Below, piece after piece: positions 43,284-51,541 of a DNA stretch of 64,000 nucleotides. This DNA is from Longibaculum muris (GTDB lineage: Bacteria > Bacillota_I > Bacilli_A > Erysipelotrichales > Coprobacillaceae). Position numbers and translations under genes: made by a program. The notes under the pieces are model-generated. The model had not been told where the DNA came from. It made no database searches and saw nothing but the letters and a program-made list of their open reading frames with translations. Position 1 is the first letter of the stretch; the number at the start of each line of letters is the position of its first letter. Location: positions 1 to 64,000 of the forward strand of contig NZ_SMCQ01000005.1 in the NCBI RefSeq assembly GCF_004343035.1. Reading direction: 5' to 3'.

Positions 43284-44477
43284 ATGTCAAAAAAAATTAT
43301 TATTGGTATTACTGGTAGTATTGCTGCATATAAAGCCATTCAATTGATTAGTGACTTGATGAAAAAAGACTTTCATGTAGAAGTCATGATGAGTGAAAGT
43401 GCAACTCAGTTTGTGACACCTGTATGTATTCAATCATTAACCAAACGAAAAGTTTATGTTGATACTTTTGATGATGAAAATCCTGCAATCATTACGCATG
43501 TTGATATTGTCAAAGATGCAGATTTATTTATGGTTGTCCCAGCAAGTGCACATACTATTGCTAAATTAGCCAATGGTCTTGCTGATAATATGTTAACTTG
43601 TGCATTTTTAGCTGCAACTTGTCCAAAGTTGATTGCTCCAGCAATGAATGTCCATATGTATGAAAATCCTATCACGCAAAGAAATATTCAAAGTCTTAAG
43701 GAACTTGGAGTTTATTTTGTTGAACCAACTTCAGGAATCTTAGCATGTGGCGATATTGGTAAAGGAAAATTAGCTGATGAAGATGATTTGATGGATATGA
43801 TTGACTTTGCACTTGCTAATAAGCCATTGCTAGGTAAAAAAATCTTAGTCAGTGCTGGTCCAACCCAAGAAAGTATTGATCCAGTTCGTTATATCACGAA
43901 TCATTCAAGTGGAAAAATGGGTTACGCTATTGCTAAGGCTGCCTTTTGCCTAGGGGCTGATGTGACTTTAGTGAGTGGTCCTACGCATTTAAAAGTCCCA
44001 TATGGTATAACATGTATTGATGTTATTAGCGCTAAAGATATGTATGAATCAATTATTGAGAGTGCTAGTCATCAAGATTATATTATCATGTCCGCCGCAG
44101 TGGGAGATTATGCAGTCCAAGAAATTGCTGATGAAAAAATCAAGAAAAATGATGAAACACTTACTTTAGACTTACAGAAGAATAAAGATATTTTATATGA
44201 ATTGGGTCAAAGAAAACAAGCCAATCAAGTCTTATGTGGTTTTGCTATGGAAACAAGTGATTTGATTTTACATGCAAAAGAAAAACTAGAAAAGAAGAAT
44301 TGTGATATGATTGTTGCTAATCATTTAAAGACTGCAGGTGCTGGTTTTCAGGGTGATACCAATGTTGTGACAATGATAACACAAGATGATATGTTGGATT
44401 ATGGCTTAATGTCTAAAGAAGAATTAGCTTATGTGATTTTAGAGACTTTAATGGATTTGGAGGGACAAAGATGTTAG
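43284..44477 (+). CDS. coaBC: Bifunctional phosphopantothenoylcysteine decarboxylase / phosphopantothenate-cysteine ligase
   Basis: A 397-residue two-domain enzyme. The N-terminal CoaC flavoprotein domain (GITGSIAAYKA, APAMNVHMYENP, and the catalytic Cys in ILACGDIGKG) decarboxylates PPC. The C-terminal CoaB domain (VSAGPTQESIDPVRYI, NHSSGKMGYAIA, AAVGDYAV, FAMET) joins 4'-phosphopantothenate to cysteine. Length is normal for the fused form. It starts 17 bases after the panT-like gene. Confidence 0.96.
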   Translation: MSKKIIIGITGSIAAYKAIQLISDLMKKDFHVEVMMSESATQFVTPVCIQSLTKRKVYVDTFDDENPAIITHVDIVKDADLFMVVPASAHTIAKLANGLADNMLTCAFLAATCPKLIAPAMNVHMYENPITQRNIQSLKELGVYFVEPTSGILACGDIGKGKLADEDDLMDMIDFALANKPLLGKKILVSAGPTQESIDPVRYITNHSSGKMGYAIAKAAFCLGADVTLVSGPTHLKVPYGITCIDVISAKDMYESIIESASHQDYIIMSAAVGDYAVQEIADEKIKKNDETLTLDLQKNKDILYELGQRKQANQVLCGFAMETSDLILHAKEKLEKKNCDMIVANHLKTAGAGFQGDTNVVTMITQDDMLDYGLMSKEELAYVILETLMDLEGQRC

Positions 44478-45247
44478 TTGTTATTGATATTGGAAATACA
44501 AATATTACAATGGGAGTTTATCGTCAAGATGAATTAATTGGAAATTATCGTTTGACAACGAAATTTCAAAGGACATCGGATGAATATGGATTTATGTTAT
44601 TATCTTTTTTAAATGCTTCATCTATTTTAGTTGAAGATATTGAAGATATTATTATTAGTAGTGTCGTTCCAAAGATTAATTATTCTTTTACAAACTGTAT
44701 AAAGAAATACTTACATAAAAATCCTATCTTTATTGGTCCTGGAGTGAAAACTGGAATTGATATTCGCATTGATAATCCTTCTACCCTAGGAGCTGATCGC
44801 TTAGTTGATGCCGCTGGTGCTTATTATACTTATGGTGGACCTTGTTTAGTCATTGATTTTGGAACCGCAACAACTTATGATGTTGTAAGTAGTAAAGGTG
44901 AATTTTTAGGTGGAGCAACTGCTCCAGGAATTGGTATTTGTACCAATGCCCTTTCTTCGCAAGCTGCTAAATTACCAGAAATCGAAATTAAAAAGCCAAG
45001 TAAAATCATTGCCCGTAATACCATTCATAGTATGCAAGCAGGAATTGTTTTTGGCTATATTGGACAAACAGAATATATCATAAAAAAGATTAAAGAAGAA
45101 TACGGTGAAGATTTAAAGGTTATTTCTACTGGTGGTCTTGGAAGAATTATTGCTAGTGAAACTGATCAGATAGATATTTATGATGTTGATTTAACATTTA
45201 AGGGACTTAAAATTATATACGAAAAAACAAAGAAAAATCTATATTAA
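44471..45247 (+). CDS. coaX: Type III pantothenate kinase
   Basis: A 258-residue kinase of the ASKHA fold phosphorylating pantothenate with ATP. MLVVIDIGNTNITMGVY is the phosphate-1 motif; GADRLVDAAGAYYTYGGPCLVIDFGTATT (in two parts) is the substrate and phosphate-2 region; LGGATAPGIG follows. Type III enzymes are not inhibited by CoA, so transport and the leader RNA may be the control points. Its ATG overlaps coaBC by 7 bases. Confidence 0.96.
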   Translation: MLVVIDIGNTNITMGVYRQDELIGNYRLTTKFQRTSDEYGFMLLSFLNASSILVEDIEDIIISSVVPKINYSFTNCIKKYLHKNPIFIGPGVKTGIDIRIDNPSTLGADRLVDAAGAYYTYGGPCLVIDFGTATTYDVVSSKGEFLGGATAPGIGICTNALSSQAAKLPEIEIKKPSKIIARNTIHSMQAGIVFGYIGQTEYIIKKIKEEYGEDLKVISTGGLGRIIASETDQIDIYDVDLTFKGLKIIYEKTKKNLY

Positions 45248-45250
45248 TCA

Positions 45251-45275
45251 AAGAGGGGATGCCCCTCTTTTTTAT
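45251..45275 (+). terminator. Terminator of the pantothenate/CoA operon
   Basis: AGAGGGG pairs with CCCCTCT around GATG-like loop bases, followed by TTTTTTATTTT. Confidence 0.88.
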
Positions 45276-45358
45276 TTTATAATTGCAGATTTTGTAAATT
45301 TATCATCATTTTAAAAAAACATGTTATAATGAGTTTGAAAGTGAATGGGGTGATGAAG

Positions 45359-45667
45359 ATGCTAAAGGTTATATTATGTTGTAGTGCTGCAATGTCAACA
45401 AGTTTATTGGTTGAAAAAATAAAAAATGAAGCGATAAATGAAAATATTCAAATAGATATAGAAGCTCAAGGTATTAATGATATTGATGAGAGAACTCAAG
45501 CTGATATAATTCTTTTGGCTCCTCAAGTCAAGTATGCTAAAAAACAGATAGAAAAGCTTGTCTCTCCTATTCCAGTTGCTGAAATTTCTATGCGAGATTA
45601 TGGACTCATGGATGGAAAAAGTGTATTTTCTTATATTTTAAGTCATGTTAAACAAGAAAAGGAATAA
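45359..45667 (+). CDS. Orphan PTS IIB component, lactose/cellobiose family
   Basis: A 102-residue protein. LKVILCCSAAMSTSLLVEKI carries the phosphorylated Cys and the P-loop of IIB-cellobiose type proteins; later IILLAPQVKYAKKQI fits the same fold. The start is placed at the ATG after GGGGTGATGAAG. No IIA or IIC gene lies near. It may serve a distant permease or act as a phosphorylation-dependent regulator. Confidence 0.85.
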   Translation: MLKVILCCSAAMSTSLLVEKIKNEAINENIQIDIEAQGINDIDERTQADIILLAPQVKYAKKQIEKLVSPIPVAEISMRDYGLMDGKSVFSYILSHVKQEKE

Positions 45668-45689
45668 TCGATGAATTATTCCTTTTCTT
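45654..45689 (+). terminator. Bidirectional terminator between IIB and patatin genes
   Basis: AAGAAAAGGAATAAT pairs with ATTATTCCTTTTCTT, spanning both stop codons. Confidence 0.8.
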
Positions 45690-46968
45690 GTTTAAGATTA
45701 TTTTTTTCTTGAAAAAGCATATAGAGTAATTTAGCTTGAATAACTTCTTTTGAAAATAGTGTTAAAAATTTGGAAATGTCCATTTTTTCTTCTTCAGGAT
45801 ATAACATGGCATGTAAGAAACGGCCAATGATGCCTTTTTTACTAATATTACTAAATGTTCTAGATATATCATCAGCCAAACGTAATGATAACATCTGGAA
45901 ATCAGGATCCATATATTCTTCAAAATCTTTTAATAAATCATCTACAAAAATATCAAACTGATAAACATAACTTGGATCTTTTGTTAATAATTGTCCTAAC
46001 CAATCAAGTGTTACATAAAGGTAATCTTTTTCATCTAGTGGTTGTTCTTTATGTGATTCCATATATTTATAAACTAAATTACCAGCAGAATCATTTCTTA
46101 ATAGGGAACGCATATATCTTTCTAAATATAAGACTTCTTTATAAAACTCATGAAATAAAGGTGTTTCAAATTGTTCAAAAGTATATTGAACACCAACTAA
46201 ATTTCCGAAATATTTCATTGCAGTCTGATAGCCAATTCGCATATTGCGTTGTAAAGCATCTTTAGAAAAATCCATAAATCCACCTAAATCTACATAAGGT
46301 GTTGTATAGATAATATGAGGTCGATTTAAATAATGTTTGTGGGTTGCTTCTTCATGCATATCAACAACAATAACTTCATCGGCTCCCATATCTAAAGCTA
46401 AATCAACTGGAACGTTGTCATAATAACCTCCATCAATAAATGATTGATTTTGAAAATTATGAGTTGGAAAAACTGGGAAACATGAGGCACTGGCAATTAA
46501 ATAATCAAAGATATATTCTTTTTCCATCTCTGATTTGGTAATGAGTAGAGGCTTTAATGATGGATAATGGACAGTACATAAACCAAAATCAATTGGTGAA
46601 GATAGTAATTGATCTTCTTTTAATAATCCTCGAATTAATTCTTTTAATGGTGTAATATCAGCACCTTTTTCTTTTAAATAGCTTTTAAAGAAAGAAACAA
46701 CAAGATTTGATTGATCCAACATTGTATCTAAATCAAAATTAAAATCAGGACTAAATCCTCCCGCAAAGACTTTAGAAATATCTAAATTTTCCCATAAATC
46801 TTCCATTGCTTGTTGATCATTTTGAGCCAATAAACATCCATTTAAAGCCCCTATAGATGTTCCAGTCACTATTTGATAATCAATTCCTAATTCTTTTAAA
46901 GCTCTCATATATCCAGCTTCATAGGCTCCTTTAGAACCCCCACCAGCAAGGACAACTGCACGTTTCAT
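45676..46968 (-). CDS. Patatin-like phospholipase
   Basis: A 430-residue protein with the patatin Ser-Asp dyad. AVVLAGGGSKGAYEAGYMRAL is the oxyanion loop, VTGTSIGALNG carries the nucleophile Ser (GTSIG), and FIDGGYYDNVP carries the catalytic Asp (DGG). The last 200 residues are helical and unassigned. Hydrolysis of membrane lipids or acyl esters is expected. It starts directly after malQ with only a base between, so the two are probably cotranscribed. Confidence 0.92.
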   Translation of the reverse strand: MKRAVVLAGGGSKGAYEAGYMRALKELGIDYQIVTGTSIGALNGCLLAQNDQQAMEDLWENLDISKVFAGGFSPDFNFDLDTMLDQSNLVVSFFKSYLKEKGADITPLKELIRGLLKEDQLLSSPIDFGLCTVHYPSLKPLLITKSEMEKEYIFDYLIASASCFPVFPTHNFQNQSFIDGGYYDNVPVDLALDMGADEVIVVDMHEEATHKHYLNRPHIIYTTPYVDLGGFMDFSKDALQRNMRIGYQTAMKYFGNLVGVQYTFEQFETPLFHEFYKEVLYLERYMRSLLRNDSAGNLVYKYMESHKEQPLDEKDYLYVTLDWLGQLLTKDPSYVYQFDIFVDDLLKDFEEYMDPDFQMLSLRLADDISRTFSNISKKGIIGRFLHAMLYPEEEKMDISKFLTLFSKEVIQAKLLYMLFQEKNNLKQEKE

Positions 46969-46969
46969 A

Positions 46970-48415
46970 TTACCCCTCTTTTCTTTGACTCTGTTCTACC
47001 ATACTTTGATAAACCTGTAAATATGAATCAAATTCTTCAAATGAAGTTAAACGATATTCCCAGTTAGGAGAACCAATTTTACCTGGCACATTGAACCGAC
47101 ATGATGAATCACAACCCATCATATCCCAAACTGGAATAATCACATCATTAGCTTTTAAATCTAAACAATAATGTATAATCTTCTGATACATTTTTTCTTC
47201 TTGATAATCTTCTAAAAGCGTTTCAACTTGTTCATATTCTTCTTCATCCAATGAAGTCAACCAACCAACAAGTGTATCATTATCATGGGTTCCACTATAA
47301 ACAACAACTTTATCAAAATCAAAATCATAATGATAATGAAATTGGAAAACATACATTCCCTTTAAATGATAATAATCTCTTAACTCATAAACTTCATCCC
47401 TTAACTCACCTAAATCTTCGGCTAAAATAGAAAGATCATCAATCTTTTTATAAAGTTCATCAAACAAATCATAACTTGGTCCTTCAACCCATTCACCAAT
47501 AACTGCAGTTGGTTCACTTGCAGGAATCTGCCAATACGTATCAAACCCTCTAAAATGGTCAATTCTTACAGTATCATACATTTGATGAGCTGCAAGCATT
47601 CTTTCAACCCAAAAATCATAATGATGAGTTTTTAAATACTCCCAATCATAAATTGGATTACCCCATCTTTGTCCATATTTACTAAAATAATCAGGTGGTA
47701 CTCCGGCAACGACAGATGGTGTTCCATCTTCTTCTAATAAAAAACATTCCTGATGTGTCCAAACATCAGCTGAATCTAAACCGACATATATAGGCATGTC
47801 ACCAATAATTTCAATACCTTTTTGATTTGCATAAGTCTTTAAATCTTGCCATTGTTTAAAGAAATAATATTGTAAAAAGATATGGTAATGAATTTCTTTT
47901 TCAAAAGGTAAAAGAGAAAATGATTGATTCTTTGGATAATTTTTATATTTATCTTCCCATTCAATCCATGATTTTTGATGATTTTGTTCTTTAAAGACTT
48001 GAAAAATAGCATAGTTATAAACCCAATCATTCTCTTTTATAAATTGTTGATAATCTACATTTTCAACAAAACGAGAAAAAGCTAAACGATAAAGTTTTTC
48101 CTTTTCCTTACGAACACTTTGATAAGCTACAAAAGAAACCTGACTATTAAAATAAGTCACTTCTTCTTCCTTTAATAGACCATCTTTCTTTAAATCATCT
48201 AAATCCAAATAAATTTCATCACCAGCATGTGTTGATAATGGTTGATACGGAGAATTCCCATATCCTAATGGATTCAATGGTAAAATCTGCCATAACTTTA
48301 TATGTGCCTTAGCCATTTTATCAACCAATTCATATGCATTTTTGCCAAAATCCCCAACTCCATAACGATTTGGTAAAGCTGAAATGGGAAACAAAAGCCC
48401 CGCCTTTTTTTTCAT
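46970..48415 (-). CDS. malQ: 4-alpha-glucanotransferase (amylomaltase)
   Basis: A 481-residue GH77 enzyme that moves glucan chains between maltodextrins. SALPNRYGVGDFG at the start, LWQILPLNPLGYGNSPYQP, the nucleophile Asp in YDTVRIDHFRGFD, the acid Glu in ILAEDLG and the transition-state Asp in YSGTHDNDTLVGW are all present. It has no glycogen or maltose transport genes beside it. TAGGAGAG precedes the start. Confidence 0.96.
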   Translation of the reverse strand: MKKKAGLLFPISALPNRYGVGDFGKNAYELVDKMAKAHIKLWQILPLNPLGYGNSPYQPLSTHAGDEIYLDLDDLKKDGLLKEEEVTYFNSQVSFVAYQSVRKEKEKLYRLAFSRFVENVDYQQFIKENDWVYNYAIFQVFKEQNHQKSWIEWEDKYKNYPKNQSFSLLPFEKEIHYHIFLQYYFFKQWQDLKTYANQKGIEIIGDMPIYVGLDSADVWTHQECFLLEEDGTPSVVAGVPPDYFSKYGQRWGNPIYDWEYLKTHHYDFWVERMLAAHQMYDTVRIDHFRGFDTYWQIPASEPTAVIGEWVEGPSYDLFDELYKKIDDLSILAEDLGELRDEVYELRDYYHLKGMYVFQFHYHYDFDFDKVVVYSGTHDNDTLVGWLTSLDEEEYEQVETLLEDYQEEKMYQKIIHYCLDLKANDVIIPVWDMMGCDSSCRFNVPGKIGSPNWEYRLTSFEEFDSYLQVYQSMVEQSQRKEG

Positions 48416-48424
48416 AATACTCTC

Positions 48425-49066
48425 CTAATATCCTAAATTTTCTTCAACAATAATGACTTTAATACGGTTTACTTGCTTTTGATAAGCTAATTTTACATAG
48501 CTTGAACAAATACGATCAGGACTATGACAATCCATACAATGTCCAGTCTTGGTACAAGGTGTTTTTTTATTTAAACGAATCGCATTGGCTGGTGCACTGC
48601 AATGACGGATTCTTGCGATAGCTTCTTCTTCATTTTGACAAATCTTATTCAACCCTGCAATGACAATGACTTCACGTGGTCCAAAAATCATTGCTGCCAC
48701 ACGATTTCCTGTTCCGTCAATGTTATAAAGACAACCATCCATTGTTAAAGCATTAGTACTTGTAATGAATAAATCAGCAAAGAATGCTTCACGAAAACGG
48801 TTCATCAATTCTTCATTTGATAGTCCTTCTTCATAACGATCAATAAAATGAACATCACTTTCTTTAATCAAATCAATAACCCCTAATTGATTTAATGTCA
48901 CACTCCCGCCTAATGCAACCTTCTTTGATTGATTTAAAATACTCTTTAAATAATGCGTTAATTCATCTCTATCTTTAACAAATAGACATGTCATGTTATT
49001 GGCTTCAAAAGCCTTAATTAATTCTGTTTCTTTGATCCTCAATAAACTTTCTAAATTCTTCTCCAT
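48425..49066 (-). CDS. LUD-domain protein (lactate utilisation LutC-like)
   Basis: A 213-residue protein of the LUD (DUF162) family. KKVALGGSVTLNQLGVIDLI, LFITSTNALTMDGCLYNIDGTGNRVAAMIFGP and AGLNKI are the family core. A Cys cluster near the C-terminus (TPCTKTGHCMDCHSPDRIC) could bind a metal or FeS centre; it distinguishes this longer group from LutC. The start MEKNL is set by GGAGGAAAG. It follows the feo genes and may be cotranscribed with them. Confidence 0.88.
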   Translation of the reverse strand: MEKNLESLLRIKETELIKAFEANNMTCLFVKDRDELTHYLKSILNQSKKVALGGSVTLNQLGVIDLIKESDVHFIDRYEEGLSNEELMNRFREAFFADLFITSTNALTMDGCLYNIDGTGNRVAAMIFGPREVIVIAGLNKICQNEEEAIARIRHCSAPANAIRLNKKTPCTKTGHCMDCHSPDRICSSYVKLAYQKQVNRIKVIIVEENLGY

Positions 49067-49190
49067 TTTTCTTTCCTCCACATATTTTATGACAATGCGT
49101 ACAATCATGACATTTTCTTGATGAACCACGAATTGCCAAAACGAGACAAATTCCTAAAAAGCATAAAACAATAACATCTGCTATATTCAT
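49014..49190 (-). CDS. FeoB-associated Cys-rich membrane protein
   Basis: A 58-residue protein: one N-terminal membrane segment (IADVIVLCFLGICLVLAI) and a Cys/His-rich tail (KCHDCTHCHKICGG). Such small proteins regularly follow feoB and may help iron pass the pore. The ATG overlaps the feoB stop by 4 bases. The 3' end overlaps the LUD gene start by 53 bases in another frame, an unusually long overlap. Confidence 0.8.
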   Translation of the reverse strand: MNIADVIVLCFLGICLVLAIRGSSRKCHDCTHCHKICGGKKNGEEFRKFIEDQRNRIN

Positions 49191-51196
49191 AGAAAAAGAC
49201 TTCCAATCTGATAAATCACAAAAGCCACAATATAAGCCATACCAGTTTGAAATAAAACGGTACTTATCGCTTGCCACCACGAACCAAGTTCACGTTTCGT
49301 TGCAGCAAACGCAGCAATACAAGGCATATATAAAACGGTAAATACTAAAAATGTAAATGCACTTAAAGGTGTAAAAATAGTTGCTAAAGCGTTATTTAAT
49401 GATGTTGTCGTAGCAGCTTGAGTTAAAACAGTTAATGTTGAAACGACTGATTCTTTAGCAGTAATTCCTGTCATTAAAGCAGTTGAAGCACGCCAATCAC
49501 TAAATCCTAATGGCTTAAATATTGGAGCAACAAAGGAACCAATAGCTGCCAAAATACTTTGACTACTATCTTCTATCATATCAAAAGTAAAATTAAAGCT
49601 TTGTAAAAACCAAATAACGATTGATGCAATAAAAATAACTGTAAATGCTTTATGAATAAAATCTTTGGCTTTATCCCAAACATTTAAAACAACATTTTTT
49701 ATAGTTGGTATACGATAAGCAGGCAACTCTAAAACAAAAGGTACAGGCTCACCTAAAAAGATTGTACTTTTCAAAAGTAATGCTGAGATAATTGCTACTA
49801 AAATTCCAATGCAATAAATCGTAATCATGACAATCGCTGCTTTATGTGGAAAGAATGCAGCAATAATCATACCATAAATAGGCAATTTCGCACTACATGA
49901 CATAAATGGAGTCAAAACAATTGTCATTTTACGGTCACGATCACTTGATAATGTTCTTGTTGCCATAATTGCTGGTACACTACATCCAAACCCTATCAAC
50001 ATTGGTACAAATGAACGTCCTGATAACCCAATCTTTCTTAATGCCTTATCCATAACAAAAGCAACACGTGCCATATATCCACTATCTTCTAACAAAGATA
50101 AGAAGAAAAATAAAATCACAATCACTGGTAAGAACGACAAAACGCTACCCACTCCAGCTAAAATCCCATCACCAATGAGGGCACGTAACCAATAAGCCAC
50201 ATGATAATGTTCAAGTAATTGAATAATATTTTGTGATATCATTCCAATAAGATTATCCATTAAATCTTGTAATGGTGCACCAATCAAATAAAATGTTAGA
50301 TAAAATATCATTAACATAATCAAGATAAAGATAGGAATCCCTAAATATTTATGGGTTAATAGTGAATCAATCTTTTCTGAACGTACTTGTTCTTTTGTCT
50401 CACATTCAGTAAAAACACAATAATAACATACTTCTTCAATAAAAGAATAACGCATATCAACCAAGGCTGCCTCACGATCTGTTCCTGATTCTTGTTCCAT
50501 TCCTTCTAAGATATGTTCAATAATATGACGATCATTATCATTGACATCCAATGTCTTAAACATGTCCTCATCACCTTCAATGAGCTTCGTCACACAATAA
50601 CGTACTGGTAAATGTAAAATATGTGCTTTTTGTTCAACAATATGTGATATTGAATGAATGGCCTTATGAACAGGTCCATGACATAAATCTAAATGTCGTC
50701 CAGGATTTTCTAATGTTTTTTCAATTGCTGTAATAACATCTTCAATTCCTTCATTCTTACTTGCTGAGATTGGTACAACTCGCATTCCTAATCTCTCTTT
50801 TAAACCATCAATATCAATGCAATTGCCACTACTAATCACTTCATCCATCATATTTAAGACAAGAATAATAGGTATATTTAATTCCATCAATTGCATTGTT
50901 AAATAAAGATTTCTTTCAATATTTGTTGCATCAACAATATTAATAATTAAATCTGGTTGTTCTTCTAATAAAAATTGAATAGAAACTATTTCTTCAGATG
51001 TATAAGGGGATAAAGAATAGATTCCTGGTAAATCTATCAATTCAAATTCATCTTTATGTTTTTTAATAAATCCTCTTTTTTGTTCAACAGTAACACCTGG
51101 AAAATTTCCAACATGTTGAGAAGAACCAGTTAAAGCATTAAATAATGTTGTTTTCCCACAATTTTGATTTCCGATTAAAGCAATTTTTTTATTCAT
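49187..51196 (-). CDS. feoB: Ferrous iron transporter FeoB
   Basis: A 669-residue protein. The N-terminal G domain has GNQNCGKTT (G1), VTVEQKRG (with the G2 Thr), LIDLPGIYSL (G3), LNMMDE (G4) and SASKNEG (G5). The membrane part has the Gate motifs with SFVPMLIGFGCSVPAIMATRT and later MPCIAAFAATKRELG. The start MNKKIALIG is chosen because GGAGG lies 7 bases before it. It imports Fe2+ under anaerobic conditions. Confidence 0.97.
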   Translation of the reverse strand: MNKKIALIGNQNCGKTTLFNALTGSSQHVGNFPGVTVEQKRGFIKKHKDEFELIDLPGIYSLSPYTSEEIVSIQFLLEEQPDLIINIVDATNIERNLYLTMQLMELNIPIILVLNMMDEVISSGNCIDIDGLKERLGMRVVPISASKNEGIEDVITAIEKTLENPGRHLDLCHGPVHKAIHSISHIVEQKAHILHLPVRYCVTKLIEGDEDMFKTLDVNDNDRHIIEHILEGMEQESGTDREAALVDMRYSFIEEVCYYCVFTECETKEQVRSEKIDSLLTHKYLGIPIFILIMLMIFYLTFYLIGAPLQDLMDNLIGMISQNIIQLLEHYHVAYWLRALIGDGILAGVGSVLSFLPVIVILFFFLSLLEDSGYMARVAFVMDKALRKIGLSGRSFVPMLIGFGCSVPAIMATRTLSSDRDRKMTIVLTPFMSCSAKLPIYGMIIAAFFPHKAAIVMITIYCIGILVAIISALLLKSTIFLGEPVPFVLELPAYRIPTIKNVVLNVWDKAKDFIHKAFTVIFIASIVIWFLQSFNFTFDMIEDSSQSILAAIGSFVAPIFKPLGFSDWRASTALMTGITAKESVVSTLTVLTQAATTTSLNNALATIFTPLSAFTFLVFTVLYMPCIAAFAATKRELGSWWQAISTVLFQTGMAYIVAFVIYQIGSLFL

Positions 51197-51422
51197 TACA
51201 AACCTCCTTGACAGCAATCTTGGAAGCATCATCTTTTCTTAAGGTTAATACATAACTTCGCAAATAAACTTCTATTGGATCACCCATTGGTGCTACTTTT
51301 CTGACTTTGACTTTTGTTTTAGGAGTTAAGCCCATTTCTAATAAACGGCGCCTTAAAAGTCCTTCTCCGCCAACTGATACAATTTCCACCAATCCGCCTG
51401 GTAAAATTTCATCTAATGTCAT
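51189..51422 (-). CDS. feoA: Ferrous iron transport protein FeoA
   Basis: A 77-residue SH3-like protein: LVEIVSVGGEGLLRRRLLEMGLTPKTKVKV followed by PIEVYLRSYVLTLRKDDA (each part is a family hallmark). It overlaps feoB by 8 bases and heads the operon feoA, feoB, FeoB-associated gene. A TATAAT-type -10 lies upstream. No clear Fur box was found, though the AT-rich background makes that weak evidence. Confidence 0.95.
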   Translation of the reverse strand: MTLDEILPGGLVEIVSVGGEGLLRRRLLEMGLTPKTKVKVRKVAPMGDPIEVYLRSYVLTLRKDDASKIAVKEVCNE

Positions 51423-51541
51423 CTTTCATCTCCACCTCATTTTCTATATTATAACTCATTTTACACGGATTGGAAACCATGCAATGAAAACTAAAGGAGG
51501 AAAAAGTTATACTTTACTCTTTCCTCCTTACTCTATTTTAT

